NCBI RefSeq assembly: GCF_001307105.1
Contig: NZ_LGYN01000026.1
Location: forward strand, 310,001 to 374,000
Length of the DNA stretch: 64,000 nt
Direction: 5' to 3'
Origin: Bacillus australimaris
GTDB taxonomy: Bacteria; Bacillota; Bacilli; Bacillales; Bacillaceae
The notes below the pieces were generated by a model. The model saw only the letters and a list, made by a program, of their open reading frames with translations. It had not been told where the DNA came from and did not search any database. Position 1 is the first letter of the stretch. Each line of letters starts with the position of its first letter. A program made the translations under genes and the position numbers. Shown here one piece after another: positions 1-8,943 of the stretch.

Positions 1-594
<594 letters not shown>

Positions 595-694
595 TTATTA
601 ATCCTCCATCACTCATTCATCATTATGAAGTATAACATGAATAACGCTTGATAGAAACGTCTCTCGCTAAGAACGAAGGCTTTTTATCCATTAT

Positions 695-703
695 GGTATA
701 ATG
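695..703 (+). promoter_or_regulatory. Extended -10 element ahead of ykoA
   Basis: The 9-mer TGGTATAAT is a consensus extended -10 (TGnTATAAT) 35 bases ahead of the small membrane gene. No convincing -35 hexamer is seen, which is normal for extended -10 promoters. Confidence 0.5.
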
Positions 704-737
704 GACGGGAATGATTGATTGAAGGAGTTCGTGCGAT

Positions 738-1013
738 TTGAGATTACTCACACTGATGGAATACTGTTTATTGATTTTCTTTATGGGCATTTATTTATCT
801 GCAACCGGCTTTAATGCGAAGGACTTTGGCCTTTATATTGGTCTTGTCCTTATTTACACACTGGTCCACATCTTTTCTAAGCGCTTTTTACAAAAGCGCG
901 GAAAAGAAAACAAAAAGATCGGATTGTTTCGATCCGTTTTAGCCATTACCGGGTCTGTGTTTGTTTCTGTTCTAGCAATTGTGATCATTGTCACGATGCT
1001 CACGCCAAATTAA
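738..1013 (+). CDS. ykoA: Small membrane protein (YkoA-like position)
   Basis: A 91-residue hydrophobic protein with about three membrane segments (roughly residues 7-20, 30-45 and 68-89) separated by a basic loop, KRFLQKRGKENKK. The start is a TTG at 738 after GGAG (723-726); an in-frame ATG at 756 is a weaker alternative because it is farther from the ribosome site. It is transcribed divergently from ykpA and converges on sipT. B. subtilis has the small gene ykoA in this interval, which is the main reason for the name; I do not recognise the sequence itself and know of no function. Confidence 0.6.
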   Translation: MRLLTLMEYCLLIFFMGIYLSATGFNAKDFGLYIGLVLIYTLVHIFSKRFLQKRGKENKKIGLFRSVLAITGSVFVSVLAIVIIVTMLTPN

Positions 1014-1039
1014 AAACGACCCTTATTTAAGGGTCGTCC
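1014..1039 (-). terminator. Hairpin/terminator, left copy of a duplicated 26-bp unit
   Basis: Stem ACGACCCTT (1016-1024) / AAGGGTCGT (1029-1037) with a 4-base loop. On the minus strand it is followed by TTTTTAA, so it can end transcripts coming from sipT; it also lies directly after the stop of the plus-strand gene. An almost identical hairpin occurs at 1215-1240. Confidence 0.75.
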
Positions 1040-1214
1040 CAGATTGTTGACAAAGGGCTAAAATGATCTTGATTTTGGCCCTTTGTCTTCTTTTCAGCGT
1101 GATTGAAAACCTTTGCAGTCTAGGAAGGGCGAGCAGCGGAGCGGAGCGAATTTGACATTCGTGAGCACCGGAGCGCAGACCTGACAAAGAATGCGAGGGT
1201 TTGTCTACACGCTG
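1040..1214. repeat. Dispersed intergenic structured element, copy A
   Basis: About 175 bp that match the segment at 27935-28095 along nearly the whole length, for example the shared strings TCTAGGAAGG, ACATTCGTGAGCAC and GAATGCGAGGGTTTGTC, differing by a 13-base shorter loop in the other copy. Stems visible here: GACAAAGGGC (1049-1058) with GCCCTTTGTC (1078-1087); CAGCGTG (1095-1101) with CACGCTG (1208-1214); AACCTTTGCA (1108-1117) with TGCGAGGGTT (1192-1201, two G-T pairs); GCGAAT (1145-1150) with ATTCGT (1157-1162). A minus-strand reading frame of 113 codons crosses it but is not a plausible gene. It lies between the sipT stop and a terminator. Confidence 0.85.
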
Positions 1215-1240
1215 AAACGACCCTTCTTTAAGGGTCGTCC
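1215..1240. repeat. Hairpin, right copy of the duplicated 26-bp unit
   Basis: AAACGACCCTT-CTTT-AAGGGTCGTCC; it differs from 1014-1039 at a single loop base. The two copies stand as direct repeats immediately on both sides of the 175-bp element. Just beyond it a further hairpin (AAGCAC... / ...GTGCTT, 1245-1276) starts at the sipT stop codon. Confidence 0.85.
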
Positions 1241-1275
1241 ATTCAAGCACTTTTCTCATCCCCTGAGAAGGTGCT

Positions 1276-1881
1276 TTATTGTGTTTGTCGAATGTCGCCA
1301 AATGGGAAGAAAACAAATTCTGATGTCCCAACAATCCGATCCTTTTCAATGAGTCCAAGTCCATTTCTGCTGTCCATGGAATTCAGTCTGTTGTCCCCCA
1401 TCACAAAGTAATCGTTTTTCGGTACTTTCACTGGACCAAAATCTCCAGTCAAATGCACTTCATACTCTTTCGCATGCGCCTTGTTCTCTTTTAAATAAGG
1501 CTCATCTACTTTTTTACCATTAATGTAAAGCGTGTCATCCTTCATTTCAATCGTATCACCTGGAAGGCCAATCAAGCGTTTGACATAATGAATCTTCTGA
1601 CCATCTTTCCCATTAATAATCACGATGTCACCGCGTTTGACACCACCGAGATAGTTAATGGTTTTGTTGACAAACAGCTTTTCCCCGTCATGAAGTGTTG
1701 GTTCCATTGACTCTCCTTCCACTACATACGGTTCAAATATAAACGTACGGATGAGCAAGACGAGCGCAAGTGCAATTAAAATGGCTTTGATCCATTCAAA
1801 CAGTGAACTTTTCTTCTCTGTTTTGGCTTGCTTCGCATCAGATTGAATTTCATTTTCGTTTTGTTTGTTTTCTTCGTTCAA
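1276..1881 (-). CDS. sipT: Type I signal peptidase SipT
   Basis: A 201-residue membrane-anchored protease that removes signal peptides from secreted preproteins at the outer face of the membrane. After a charged N-terminus there is one membrane anchor (about 31-46). The catalytic serine is in GESMEPTL (Ser58) and the general-base lysine in YVKRLIGLPGD (Lys101); the C-terminal box GDNRLNSMDSR is also present. Translation starts at a TTG preceded by AGGAGG. Length and neighbours (fruA upstream, ykpA downstream) match SipT, one of the two major B. subtilis signal peptidases. The 3' side carries a stack of hairpins and the repeat element described separately. Confidence 0.95.
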   Translation of the reverse strand: MNEENKQNENEIQSDAKQAKTEKKSSLFEWIKAILIALALVLLIRTFIFEPYVVEGESMEPTLHDGEKLFVNKTINYLGGVKRGDIVIINGKDGQKIHYVKRLIGLPGDTIEMKDDTLYINGKKVDEPYLKENKAHAKEYEVHLTGDFGPVKVPKNDYFVMGDNRLNSMDSRNGLGLIEKDRIVGTSEFVFFPFGDIRQTQ

Positions 1882-2020
1882 AATACTGCTTCCTCCTAAG
1901 ACTTTCTGCTAAAAGACTTGAAACGTGAATTCAATAACTTTACTTTATCACATGTCATTTAAAAATTCACAAGACAACCATCTAATTAGATATTTTTTCC
2001 TAATTCAATGAAGTTTAAAC

Positions 2021-2056
2021 AAAAAGAAGCACCGCTATTGACGATGCTCCTCTTCT
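2021..2056 (-). terminator. Terminator after fruA
   Basis: On the minus strand AGCATCG-loop-CGGTGCT with flanking AAGA/TCTT pairs runs into CTTTTTG, a rho-independent terminator closing the fruRKA operon. Confidence 0.75.
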
Positions 2057-2060
2057 CAAA

Positions 2061-3953
2061 TTACGCTTCTTGTTTGACTGGTTTTTTCAAAATACCCAGT
2101 AAAATCGCTGTGACAACGGCACCGATTAAGATGCTGATGATATAAAGAACTGGATGATTTGTTACCCAGAAAACAAATAGTCCGCCGTGCGGTGCAGGAA
2201 GAGTGACTCTAAAGAATTCCGTTAATCCACCAGCAACTGCTGCACCAATGACAGCCGAAGGAATCACGCGCAGAGGATCTGCCGCCGCAAACGGGATCGC
2301 TCCTTCTGTGATGAAGGCAGCTCCCATGAAGTAGCATGTAATCCCTGCTTCACGGTCACGTTTTGAGAATTTATTTCTAAAGATTGTTGTTGCAAGTGCA
2401 ATACCTAGTGGTGGAACCATTCCGCCTGCCATAATTGCAGCATGCGGTGCATAGTTGCCAGCAGCAATCATGGCAAGACCAAATGTGTAAGCCGCTTTGT
2501 TAATTGGACCGCCCATATCAATTGCCATCATACCAGCTAAAATAATACCCATTAAAACAAGGTTTCCAGTACCTAATGATTCAAGCCAATGTGTTAATCC
2601 GTCCATCACCATTTTCACTGGTGTGTTGACAATATAATGCATGATAATGCCTGTGAAGAATATACCGAACAATGGATACAGCAGAACTGGTTTAATTCCG
2701 TCGAGTGACTGCGGTACGAATGTGAATACTTTTTTGAGCAGCACAACAATATAACCAGCAAGGAAACCAGCAATCAGTCCGCCTAAGAATCCTGCACCTG
2801 CTGCTGACGCCATAAACCCACCGACCATACCTGGTGCAAAACCTGGGCGATCTGCAATACTCATGGCAATAAATCCTGCTAATACAGCAACGATTAAGGC
2901 AAGCGCATTACTTCCACCAATATTGTTTAATACAGCTGCAAATGAATTAAATGAAGGGTCATTTGGATCTGCTGACTTAATACCCCAGAAGAATGAAATC
3001 GCAACAAGAATACCGCCTCCGACGACAAATGGAAGCATATTACTTACGCCACTCATTAAGTGCTTGTAAAATCCGCTTCTTCCTTTGACAGAAGATTCAC
3101 TTTCGCCTTTTGAAGAACTGCCGCCTGAGCCTTTATAAATCGGCGCATCTTGATTGATGGCTTTTTCAATCAATTCCTGCGGACGGCGAATACCAGCTGT
3201 CACAGGTACTTCAATGACATGTTTTCCTTTAAAGCGTTCCATTTCAACTTGCTTATCCGCTGCCACGATGATGGCTGGCGCTTCTTCGATTTCTTTTGCA
3301 GTAAGGGCATGTTTAATACCACTAGAGCCGTTTGTTTCAACTTTAATGTCAACGCCCATTTCTTTTGCTTTTTCTTTCAAAGAATCTGCTGCCATAAATG
3401 TATGTGCAATACCTGTCGGGCAAGCCGTTACCGCTAAAATTTTAGCAGGTTTTCCTTCTGCTGCCGGCTCCTCTTGAACTTCCTCTTCTTCTTCATCATC
3501 TTGATCATGCGTATTGATGATATCAATGATTTCATCCTCATCAGCCGCTTCAAGGAGCTGCTTTCGAATTTCTTCACGCATAAGAAGTGTAGATAAACGA
3601 GAAAGTGCCTCTAAGTGCGTGTTGTTTGCGCCTTCCGTTGCAGCAATCATAAAGACAAGATGACTCGGCTGAGCATCTAGTGATTCATAATCTACACCAG
3701 CAGTCGAGCGGCCAAATGCAATGGCAGGCTCTTTTACACTTGCTGTTTTAGCATGAGGGATGGCAATTCCTTCGCCAATACCTGTAGAGCTCTGTTTTTC
3801 ACGATTGATTACAGCTTCTTTGTAGCCTTCTTTATCATTTAACTTGCCTGCTGTATCTAAAACAGTGACCAGCTCTTCAATGACTGCTTCTTTCTGCTGG
3901 CTGTCTAATTGAAGCTTAATGGTTTGCTTCGTGAGTAGTTCTGTAATTTTCAT
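2061..3953 (-). CDS. fruA: Fructose-specific PTS enzyme IIABC
   Basis: A 630-residue PTS permease that imports fructose and phosphorylates it to fructose 1-phosphate. Order of domains: EIIA (1-145, phospho-accepting His67 in AIPHAKT), an acidic linker (DQDDEEEEEVQEE, about 150-165), EIIB (170-270, active cysteine Cys178 in VTACPTGIAHTF), then the membrane EIIC (from about 300) with repeated hydrophobic segments and the conserved GGPINKAAY stretch. It is last in the fruR-fruK-fruA operon, 13 bases after fruK, and takes phosphate from HPr, whose gene ptsH is also in this window. Confidence 0.97.
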   Translation of the reverse strand: MKITELLTKQTIKLQLDSQQKEAVIEELVTVLDTAGKLNDKEGYKEAVINREKQSSTGIGEGIAIPHAKTASVKEPAIAFGRSTAGVDYESLDAQPSHLVFMIAATEGANNTHLEALSRLSTLLMREEIRKQLLEAADEDEIIDIINTHDQDDEEEEEVQEEPAAEGKPAKILAVTACPTGIAHTFMAADSLKEKAKEMGVDIKVETNGSSGIKHALTAKEIEEAPAIIVAADKQVEMERFKGKHVIEVPVTAGIRRPQELIEKAINQDAPIYKGSGGSSSKGESESSVKGRSGFYKHLMSGVSNMLPFVVGGGILVAISFFWGIKSADPNDPSFNSFAAVLNNIGGSNALALIVAVLAGFIAMSIADRPGFAPGMVGGFMASAAGAGFLGGLIAGFLAGYIVVLLKKVFTFVPQSLDGIKPVLLYPLFGIFFTGIIMHYIVNTPVKMVMDGLTHWLESLGTGNLVLMGIILAGMMAIDMGGPINKAAYTFGLAMIAAGNYAPHAAIMAGGMVPPLGIALATTIFRNKFSKRDREAGITCYFMGAAFITEGAIPFAAADPLRVIPSAVIGAAVAGGLTEFFRVTLPAPHGGLFVFWVTNHPVLYIISILIGAVVTAILLGILKKPVKQEA

Positions 3954-3966
3954 GATGACTCCTCCT

Positions 3967-4878
3967 TTAAATGCGTGTGACTTTTACTTGTGGTAATAGT
4001 GTATCGACAAGCTCTTTTGTTCCGAGCTCCTCAGAAAATGCTGTAGCGCTACCCGAAGTGACACCAAGCTTAAATGACTCTTCAATTGAAAGTCCTTTCG
4101 AAACGCCGGCTAAAAACCCTGCAACGACTGAATCCCCTGCACCAACTGAATTAACAAGCGTTCCCTTTGGAACATTGGACTGATAGATTCCTTCTTTACT
4201 GAATAAAAGGGCGCCATCTCCAGCCATAGATACAATGACATGTTCCGCACCTTGTTCTAACAGCTTTTTCCCATAAGGAACGGCTTCTTCTGCTGATGAA
4301 ATACTCGTCTCAAACATTTCACCCAGCTCATGATGATTTGGCTTCATTAAGAATGGTTTCAAGTCTGCCGCTTTTTTTAACGCTTCGCCAGATATATCAA
4401 GAACAACTCTTACTCCCTGCTCTTCGCAAACTTCAGCAATACGCTCATATGTGTTATGAGGCAAAGAAGAAGGAATACTGCCAGCTAATACAACAACATC
4501 TCCTTCAGTCAATGAAGAAAATTGAGATAGAAACGACTTAAATTGTGCTTCAGTAATCGATGGGCCGAGTCCGTTGATTTCTGTCTCTTCACCTGTTTTT
4601 AGCTTCACATTAATTCGTGTATCTTCTGACACCTCGTGAAAGGCTGTTTGTAATTGTTCGTTTTGTAAAAAATCTTGAATATATTTGCCTGTAAATCCAC
4701 CAATGAATCCAAGTGCTTTTGATTCAACACCGTGACGTTTTAAAAGTCTTGAGACATTAATTCCTTTACCACCTGGATATTTTTTATCATAGGTTGAACG
4801 ATTTAAACCGCCGACTGCAAAATCCTCCACGTGTACGATGTAATCAACTGATGGGTTTAAAGTAACTGTATAAATCAT
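3967..4878 (-). CDS. fruK: 1-phosphofructokinase
   Basis: A 303-residue cytoplasmic PfkB-family kinase that converts fructose 1-phosphate from FruA into fructose 1,6-bisphosphate with ATP. The first PfkB signature is seen as PGGKGINVSRLLKR (about 35-48) and the second as VNSVGAGDSVVAGFLAG near 245-258, containing the catalytic aspartate. Its ATG overlaps the fruR stop by four bases (ATGA), so the two are translationally coupled. Control is as for fruR: the shared promoter and cre lie upstream of that gene. Confidence 0.97.
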   Translation of the reverse strand: MIYTVTLNPSVDYIVHVEDFAVGGLNRSTYDKKYPGGKGINVSRLLKRHGVESKALGFIGGFTGKYIQDFLQNEQLQTAFHEVSEDTRINVKLKTGEETEINGLGPSITEAQFKSFLSQFSSLTEGDVVVLAGSIPSSLPHNTYERIAEVCEEQGVRVVLDISGEALKKAADLKPFLMKPNHHELGEMFETSISSAEEAVPYGKKLLEQGAEHVIVSMAGDGALLFSKEGIYQSNVPKGTLVNSVGAGDSVVAGFLAGVSKGLSIEESFKLGVTSGSATAFSEELGTKELVDTLLPQVKVTRI

Positions 4879-5630
4879 GTTTTCACTACCTTTATAACCG
4901 TTTTTTCATGGTAATTATCGAATGAATCCTCTTTTGCGTCGTTTGTGATAATGGTGGCTTCCTGTAAACTAGCAAAGGCTGAAAACGATATTTCGCCAAA
5001 CTTTGAGGCATCTGATAAGATATAGGTTTTCTTCGCCTGTTTCATGGCTCTTTTTTTCATGAGCGCTTCCTCTGGATCAGGTGTTGTAAAACCAGCCTCG
5101 GGATGAATGCCATTTGCTCCAACAAAACTTTTGTCAAAGCGGTAATTTTCCATCGCTGTCAAAGCTGAGGCTCCCACCATGGCTCCTGTTCGCTGTTTTA
5201 CTGATCCGCCTATCAGGTAAAAAGAAATCCCTTTTCTCATGAGTGCTTCAATGTGCATAACACCGTTTGTCACCACGACAATATCTTGATCTGGATCGAT
5301 ATATTCAATCATTTGCTGTGTGGTTGTACCAGCATCTAAATATATACAGTCACCTTGTTTTAAAAGAGAGGCAGCTGCCTCTGCGATCAATGACTTTTCA
5401 TGAAGGTTTTTGGCAGATTTCTCAAATACATCTGGTTCAAGGCGAATACTCGATATCTTAGCTGCTCCCCCATGAACCCTTTTCAGAAATCCTTTTTCTT
5501 CAAGGGCTGATAAATCTCTTCTAATTGTAGATTCAGACGCATCCATCATCATCGTTAAGTCCTGTATTTTAATGACATCATTTTCTTCTAAACATTCAAT
5601 AATGAGTTGATGTCTTTCAGGTGTTAACAT
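4875..5630 (-). CDS. fruR: DeoR-family fructose operon repressor
   Basis: A 251-residue DeoR-type regulator. The N-terminal helix-turn-helix (about 6-57) contains the family pattern ESTIRRDLSALEEKGFLKRVHGG; the C-terminal part is the sugar-phosphate binding fold, with DAGTTTQQM and GGSVKQRTGAMVG loops. It is the first gene of fruRKA and by family knowledge represses the operon until fructose 1-phosphate is present. The ATG at 5628-5630 follows a GGGGGTG ribosome site. A consensus cre and a sigma-A promoter lie directly upstream. Confidence 0.95.
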   Translation of the reverse strand: MLTPERHQLIIECLEENDVIKIQDLTMMMDASESTIRRDLSALEEKGFLKRVHGGAAKISSIRLEPDVFEKSAKNLHEKSLIAEAAASLLKQGDCIYLDAGTTTQQMIEYIDPDQDIVVVTNGVMHIEALMRKGISFYLIGGSVKQRTGAMVGASALTAMENYRFDKSFVGANGIHPEAGFTTPDPEEALMKKRAMKQAKKTYILSDASKFGEISFSAFASLQEATIITNDAKEDSFDNYHEKTVIKVVKT

Positions 5631-5643
5631 GAAAACACCCCCT

Positions 5644-5660
5644 TTGAAAACGTATTCATT
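5644..5660 (-). promoter_or_regulatory. cre site (CcpA operator) upstream of fruR
   Basis: TTGAAAACGTATTCATT fits the cre consensus WTGNAANCGNWWNCAWW at every fixed position. It sits between the -10 box and the fruR start, where bound CcpA would block the early transcript. Regulation by CcpA is inference from the match. Confidence 0.75.
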
Positions 5661-5674
5661 TTGCGCACACCTTT

Positions 5675-5703
5675 ATTGTAATCGCTTTTTTCAACATTAT
5701 CAA
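5675..5703 (-). promoter_or_regulatory. Sigma-A promoter of fruRKA
   Basis: Minus strand: -35 TTGATA (5698-5703), 17-bp spacer, -10 TACAAT (5675-5680). Each hexamer is one change from consensus. Confidence 0.75.
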
Positions 5704-5860
5704 CACAAAACAATCAAATACATTCAATAACTATCAAAATCTTTCACCATGGTCATCTTACCTTTATATGTACCATTTGTAAACTGAAAAATATGTGACA
5801 TTAAGAAGAAAGTCATGATATTAGCATTTCTATCATTTTTCATTTCATTCAATGGAACTA

Positions 5861-5894
5861 AAAAAAGCATTTATGCGATTTGCATAAATGCTTT
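5861..5894 (-). terminator. Terminator after yknZ
   Basis: A 13-bp perfect stem AAAGCATTTATGC / GCATAAATGCTTT with loop GATTT; on the minus strand it is followed by a T run. The 319-bp gap between fruR and yknZ holds this hairpin, the fruR promoter and cre, and nothing else I can identify. Confidence 0.85.
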
Positions 5895-5949
5895 AGAAGG
5901 TTGAATAAAGGCGAATTCACAACGTTTATATGCTTTTTTCTTCTCCGAA

Positions 5950-7143
5950 TTATTCATACCGCAGCGATTCAATAGGATCTAGTCTTGCTGCTTTATTCGC
6001 AGGAATTAGCCCAAAAACTATCCCAATAAGCATACTAAACAGTACGCCTCCGCATACCACTTGCCAAGATACGAGAGACGGCCAGCCGGCAAATAGTGAA
6101 ACGAGCGAGGCACCGCCTAAGCCAAGTGCAATCCCCATCAACCCGCCGATGAGTGTTAAGACGACAGACTCAATTAAAAACTGAACGAGAATTTGAGCCC
6201 TGGTTGCACCAATCGCCTTTCGAATACCGATTTCCCTTGTTCTCTCTGTCACAGAAACGAGCATAATATTCATCACACCAATGCCGCCGACAAGTAAAGA
6301 AATTCCGGCTATTGAACCAATGATTGTTGTCATAACGGACGTTATTTGACCGATACCTTCTGCGATTTCTTCCATATTAATCATTTCGTAAGCATCTTCC
6401 GTATGATGATTTTCATTTAATAAGGCAGCCGCATTCTTTCCTACTTCCTTCATTTGATCAGCATGTGCGACTTGAATAGACAGCTTATCATATTCATTTA
6501 TCCCAAATGTGGAGGTAAGCATTGCAAATGGGACATATATTTCATTCATATCAAATGAAAACATCCCTTTCTGTTTTGCTAGCACACCGATGACTTCAAC
6601 TGGCTGGCCGTTCATCCAAATGAGTTTGCCTAATGCCTTTTGTCCGTCAAATAGTTCTTTTTGTAAGCCTTCTGAGATGAGAGCTGCTCTTCTGCCGCTT
6701 CTAAAGTCAATATCTCTTAAATCCTGTCCTTCTGAGATGTGTAATGAATGTACACTCGTATACCCCTCATTTATACCGTTCACTGTCGCATCAACTGTCG
6801 TATCTTGAAATCTCAGCTGCATTCCTTGTGCAGTCGAGGAGGCAACCTGGTTCACGCCATTAATTGTCTTAATGGTTTTTATATCTTCCTCATTAAACGC
6901 AGCTTCGAATAAGGCATTTGGATTCGCATTTAGCTCTTCGTCAGAAGGCGTATAGGTCATATCAATGGTATTGTTTGGACCTGTAATCGATCCTTTTAAC
7001 ATTTGCTCACCGCCTTGACCAATCGCCACGACCGCAATGACTGAACCAACACCAATAATAATTCCAAGCATCGTTAAAATAGAACGTAATTTATGCGCTA
7101 AAACCGAATTCATCGCGATCTTGATATTTTCAAAGAGTTTCAT
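5950..7143 (-). CDS. yknZ: MacB-type ABC transporter permease YknZ
   Basis: A 397-residue permease with the MacB/FtsX layout: one membrane helix at about 20-43 (LTMLGIIIGVGSVIAVVAIG), a large extracytoplasmic domain (about 45-270), then three helices at the C-terminus around GGIGVMNIMLVSVTERTREIGIRKAIGA. It is the last gene of yknW-yknX-yknY-yknZ and its start overlaps yknY by 14 bases. In B. subtilis this complex protects the cell from the SdpC cannibalism toxin; that no substrate is directly visible here should be kept in mind. Confidence 0.93.
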   Translation of the reverse strand: MKLFENIKIAMNSVLAHKLRSILTMLGIIIGVGSVIAVVAIGQGGEQMLKGSITGPNNTIDMTYTPSDEELNANPNALFEAAFNEEDIKTIKTINGVNQVASSTAQGMQLRFQDTTVDATVNGINEGYTSVHSLHISEGQDLRDIDFRSGRRAALISEGLQKELFDGQKALGKLIWMNGQPVEVIGVLAKQKGMFSFDMNEIYVPFAMLTSTFGINEYDKLSIQVAHADQMKEVGKNAAALLNENHHTEDAYEMINMEEIAEGIGQITSVMTTIIGSIAGISLLVGGIGVMNIMLVSVTERTREIGIRKAIGATRAQILVQFLIESVVLTLIGGLMGIALGLGGASLVSLFAGWPSLVSWQVVCGGVLFSMLIGIVFGLIPANKAARLDPIESLRYE

Positions 7144-7831
7144 TCATAGCGTCTCCTTGTGCCAATCTATCTTCAACAAGCCTTCCATCTCTTACAACAA
7201 CCGTCCGGTTTGTATACGCAGCTATTTCTTCTTCATGAGTAACAAGCACAATTGTTGTCCCTTCCTCATTGAGCTGTGTAAACTGTTCCATGATGGAGAA
7301 GCTTGTTTTTGAGTCAAGAGCGCCAGTCGGCTCATCTGCTAAAATAAGCTGAGGCTCATTCACAATCGCGCGTGCAATTGCCACCCTTTGCTTTTGTCCT
7401 CCTGACAACTCACTTGGCATATGTTTCATACGATCTGCCAAACCAACCTTTTCAAGTGCCATTTCGGCACGTTCTTTTCTTTCCTTTTGGCTGATACCAG
7501 CGTAAATCATCGGAAGTTCAACATTACGCCTTGCATTTAACCTCGGAAGCAGATGAAATTGCTGAAAAATAAATCCAATCGATTGATTTCGAATGAACGC
7601 GAGCTCTTGATCCTTTGCCGATGACAACTCTGTTCCTTGAAAATGATATTGTCCTGTCGTTGGGCGGTCTAAGCAGCCAATAATATTCATTAACGTCGAC
7701 TTTCCAGAGCCAGACGGGCCCATAATAGACAAATACTCTCCTTTTTCAATGACAAGATTCATGTCACTCAATACATCAAAAGTTTCTTGTGCGACCTCAT
7801 AGCTTTTTGTCACGTTGGAAAGCTGAATCAT
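7130..7831 (-). CDS. yknY: ABC transporter ATP-binding protein YknY
   Basis: A 233-residue ATPase of the LolD/MacB class. Walker A is GPSGSGKST (38-46), the Q-loop lies in GFIFQQFHLLPRL, the signature is SELSGGQKQRVAIARA and Walker B is LILADEPTGALDSKT, followed by the H-loop VLVTHEEE. It should pair with YknZ to drive the efflux/immunity complex. The gene overlaps both yknX (4 bases) and yknZ (14 bases), which implies coupled translation. Confidence 0.95.
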   Translation of the reverse strand: MIQLSNVTKSYEVAQETFDVLSDMNLVIEKGEYLSIMGPSGSGKSTLMNIIGCLDRPTTGQYHFQGTELSSAKDQELAFIRNQSIGFIFQQFHLLPRLNARRNVELPMIYAGISQKERKERAEMALEKVGLADRMKHMPSELSGGQKQRVAIARAIVNEPQLILADEPTGALDSKTSFSIMEQFTQLNEEGTTIVLVTHEEEIAAYTNRTVVVRDGRLVEDRLAQGDAMNETL

Positions 7832-8934
7832 TCAGCATTCACTTCCATTCCGTCATACATGTCATCTGTTGGATGAGCAATGATTTGATCCTCTTCCTTG
7901 ACACCTTTTGTCACTTCAAGATCATGACCTGACGTTTCCCCTATGGCCACTTTTACTTTTTTCAGTACATTTTTTTCAACAATATAAACATATTGTCCAT
8001 CATTCTCTTTTGTTACCGCTGTTTCAGGAATCGTTTGCGCCTGTCGCTTTTCTGTTTCAATTTCCATGATCATTTTAAAACCAGGTTTCGCCTCTGGTCT
8101 TTTTCCCTTTATTTCAATTTCAACAGGATACTGAACCGATTGATCGCCCGAAGTTGTTTCAGCTGCTGTCTGGACAGGAACCGCACCTACTTTTTTCACG
8201 ACACCTTGCCAGCTCTTTCCGCGAATAACATCAGACGTTACCTTCACTTTTTGTTTCTTTTGGACTTTTATGGCGTCATACTCTGAGACCAAACCTCGCA
8301 CGATCATTTTTTTCTCATTTCCAATATGGATGATTGGCTGCCTTTCTTCCGGCTTGCCCGCCCCTGCCTCTTGCTCAATGGAAATCACGGTTCCACCGAT
8401 CTTACTATGTACAGTTAAATCTTCTATTTGTGCCTTTACTTTTTCTTGGCTGATCTCTGCTTGCTTTTGTTCTAATTCAGCCGCTTTCAGTTCTAATTCA
8501 AGCTGATCTCGCTCGTTTTTGGAATGAGAGCCGGACTCATCTGCTTTTTTTTCATCTAATTCACTAAGTCTATTTTGCAATTGTTCCAGTTTTAAAGCAC
8601 TTGATTCAGCCGCTAGTGCTTGCTGCCGCTCCTCAAGCTCCAGTTCCTTATTTTCATATGTAAGAAGCGGTGTTCCGGCCTTTACCGTTTCTCCTTCTTT
8701 CACAGCAATCCCCTTCAGTTTCCCCTTTTCCTCTTCTTCGTAAATAAACTGCTCTTCAGAGAATGAAAGTGTTCCTGGTGTCATCACCGTAGATGTGATT
8801 TCTTTTGGCGTAAGTTTGACTGTTTTAATAGCTGCTGTTGAAGCAGGCTTTGTTTGGTTTTTCGCAATATTAAATCCAATAAATAAGCCAATCACAATGA
8901 TTAAAATAGATCCGATGATGATTTTCTTTCTCAT
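7828..8934 (-). CDS. yknX: Membrane fusion protein YknX
   Basis: A 368-residue HlyD/MacA-type adaptor. It has an N-terminal membrane anchor (about 4-25, IIIGSILIIVIGLFIGFNIA), a lipoyl-like segment around GIAVKEGETVKAGTPLLTYENKE, a long coiled-coil hairpin of Glu/Lys/Gln-rich repeats (about 95-170) and beta-barrel domains to the C-terminus. It links the permease YknZ to the outside in the YknWXYZ complex. It is third from the end of a tightly packed four-gene operon. Confidence 0.93.
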   Translation of the reverse strand: MRKKIIIGSILIIVIGLFIGFNIAKNQTKPASTAAIKTVKLTPKEITSTVMTPGTLSFSEEQFIYEEEEKGKLKGIAVKEGETVKAGTPLLTYENKELELEERQQALAAESSALKLEQLQNRLSELDEKKADESGSHSKNERDQLELELKAAELEQKQAEISQEKVKAQIEDLTVHSKIGGTVISIEQEAGAGKPEERQPIIHIGNEKKMIVRGLVSEYDAIKVQKKQKVKVTSDVIRGKSWQGVVKKVGAVPVQTAAETTSGDQSVQYPVEIEIKGKRPEAKPGFKMIMEIETEKRQAQTIPETAVTKENDGQYVYIVEKNVLKKVKVAIGETSGHDLEVTKGVKEEDQIIAHPTDDMYDGMEVNAE

Positions 8935-8943
8935 AAAACCCTT

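Noticed and set aside
1023..1364. 113-codon minus-strand frame overlapping sipT end and the repeat element
   Set aside because: It crosses two hairpins and the structured element, has no ribosome site and overlaps sipT in another frame.
3150..3477. Plus-strand frames opposite fruA
   Set aside because: Antisense shadows of a well-supported PTS gene.
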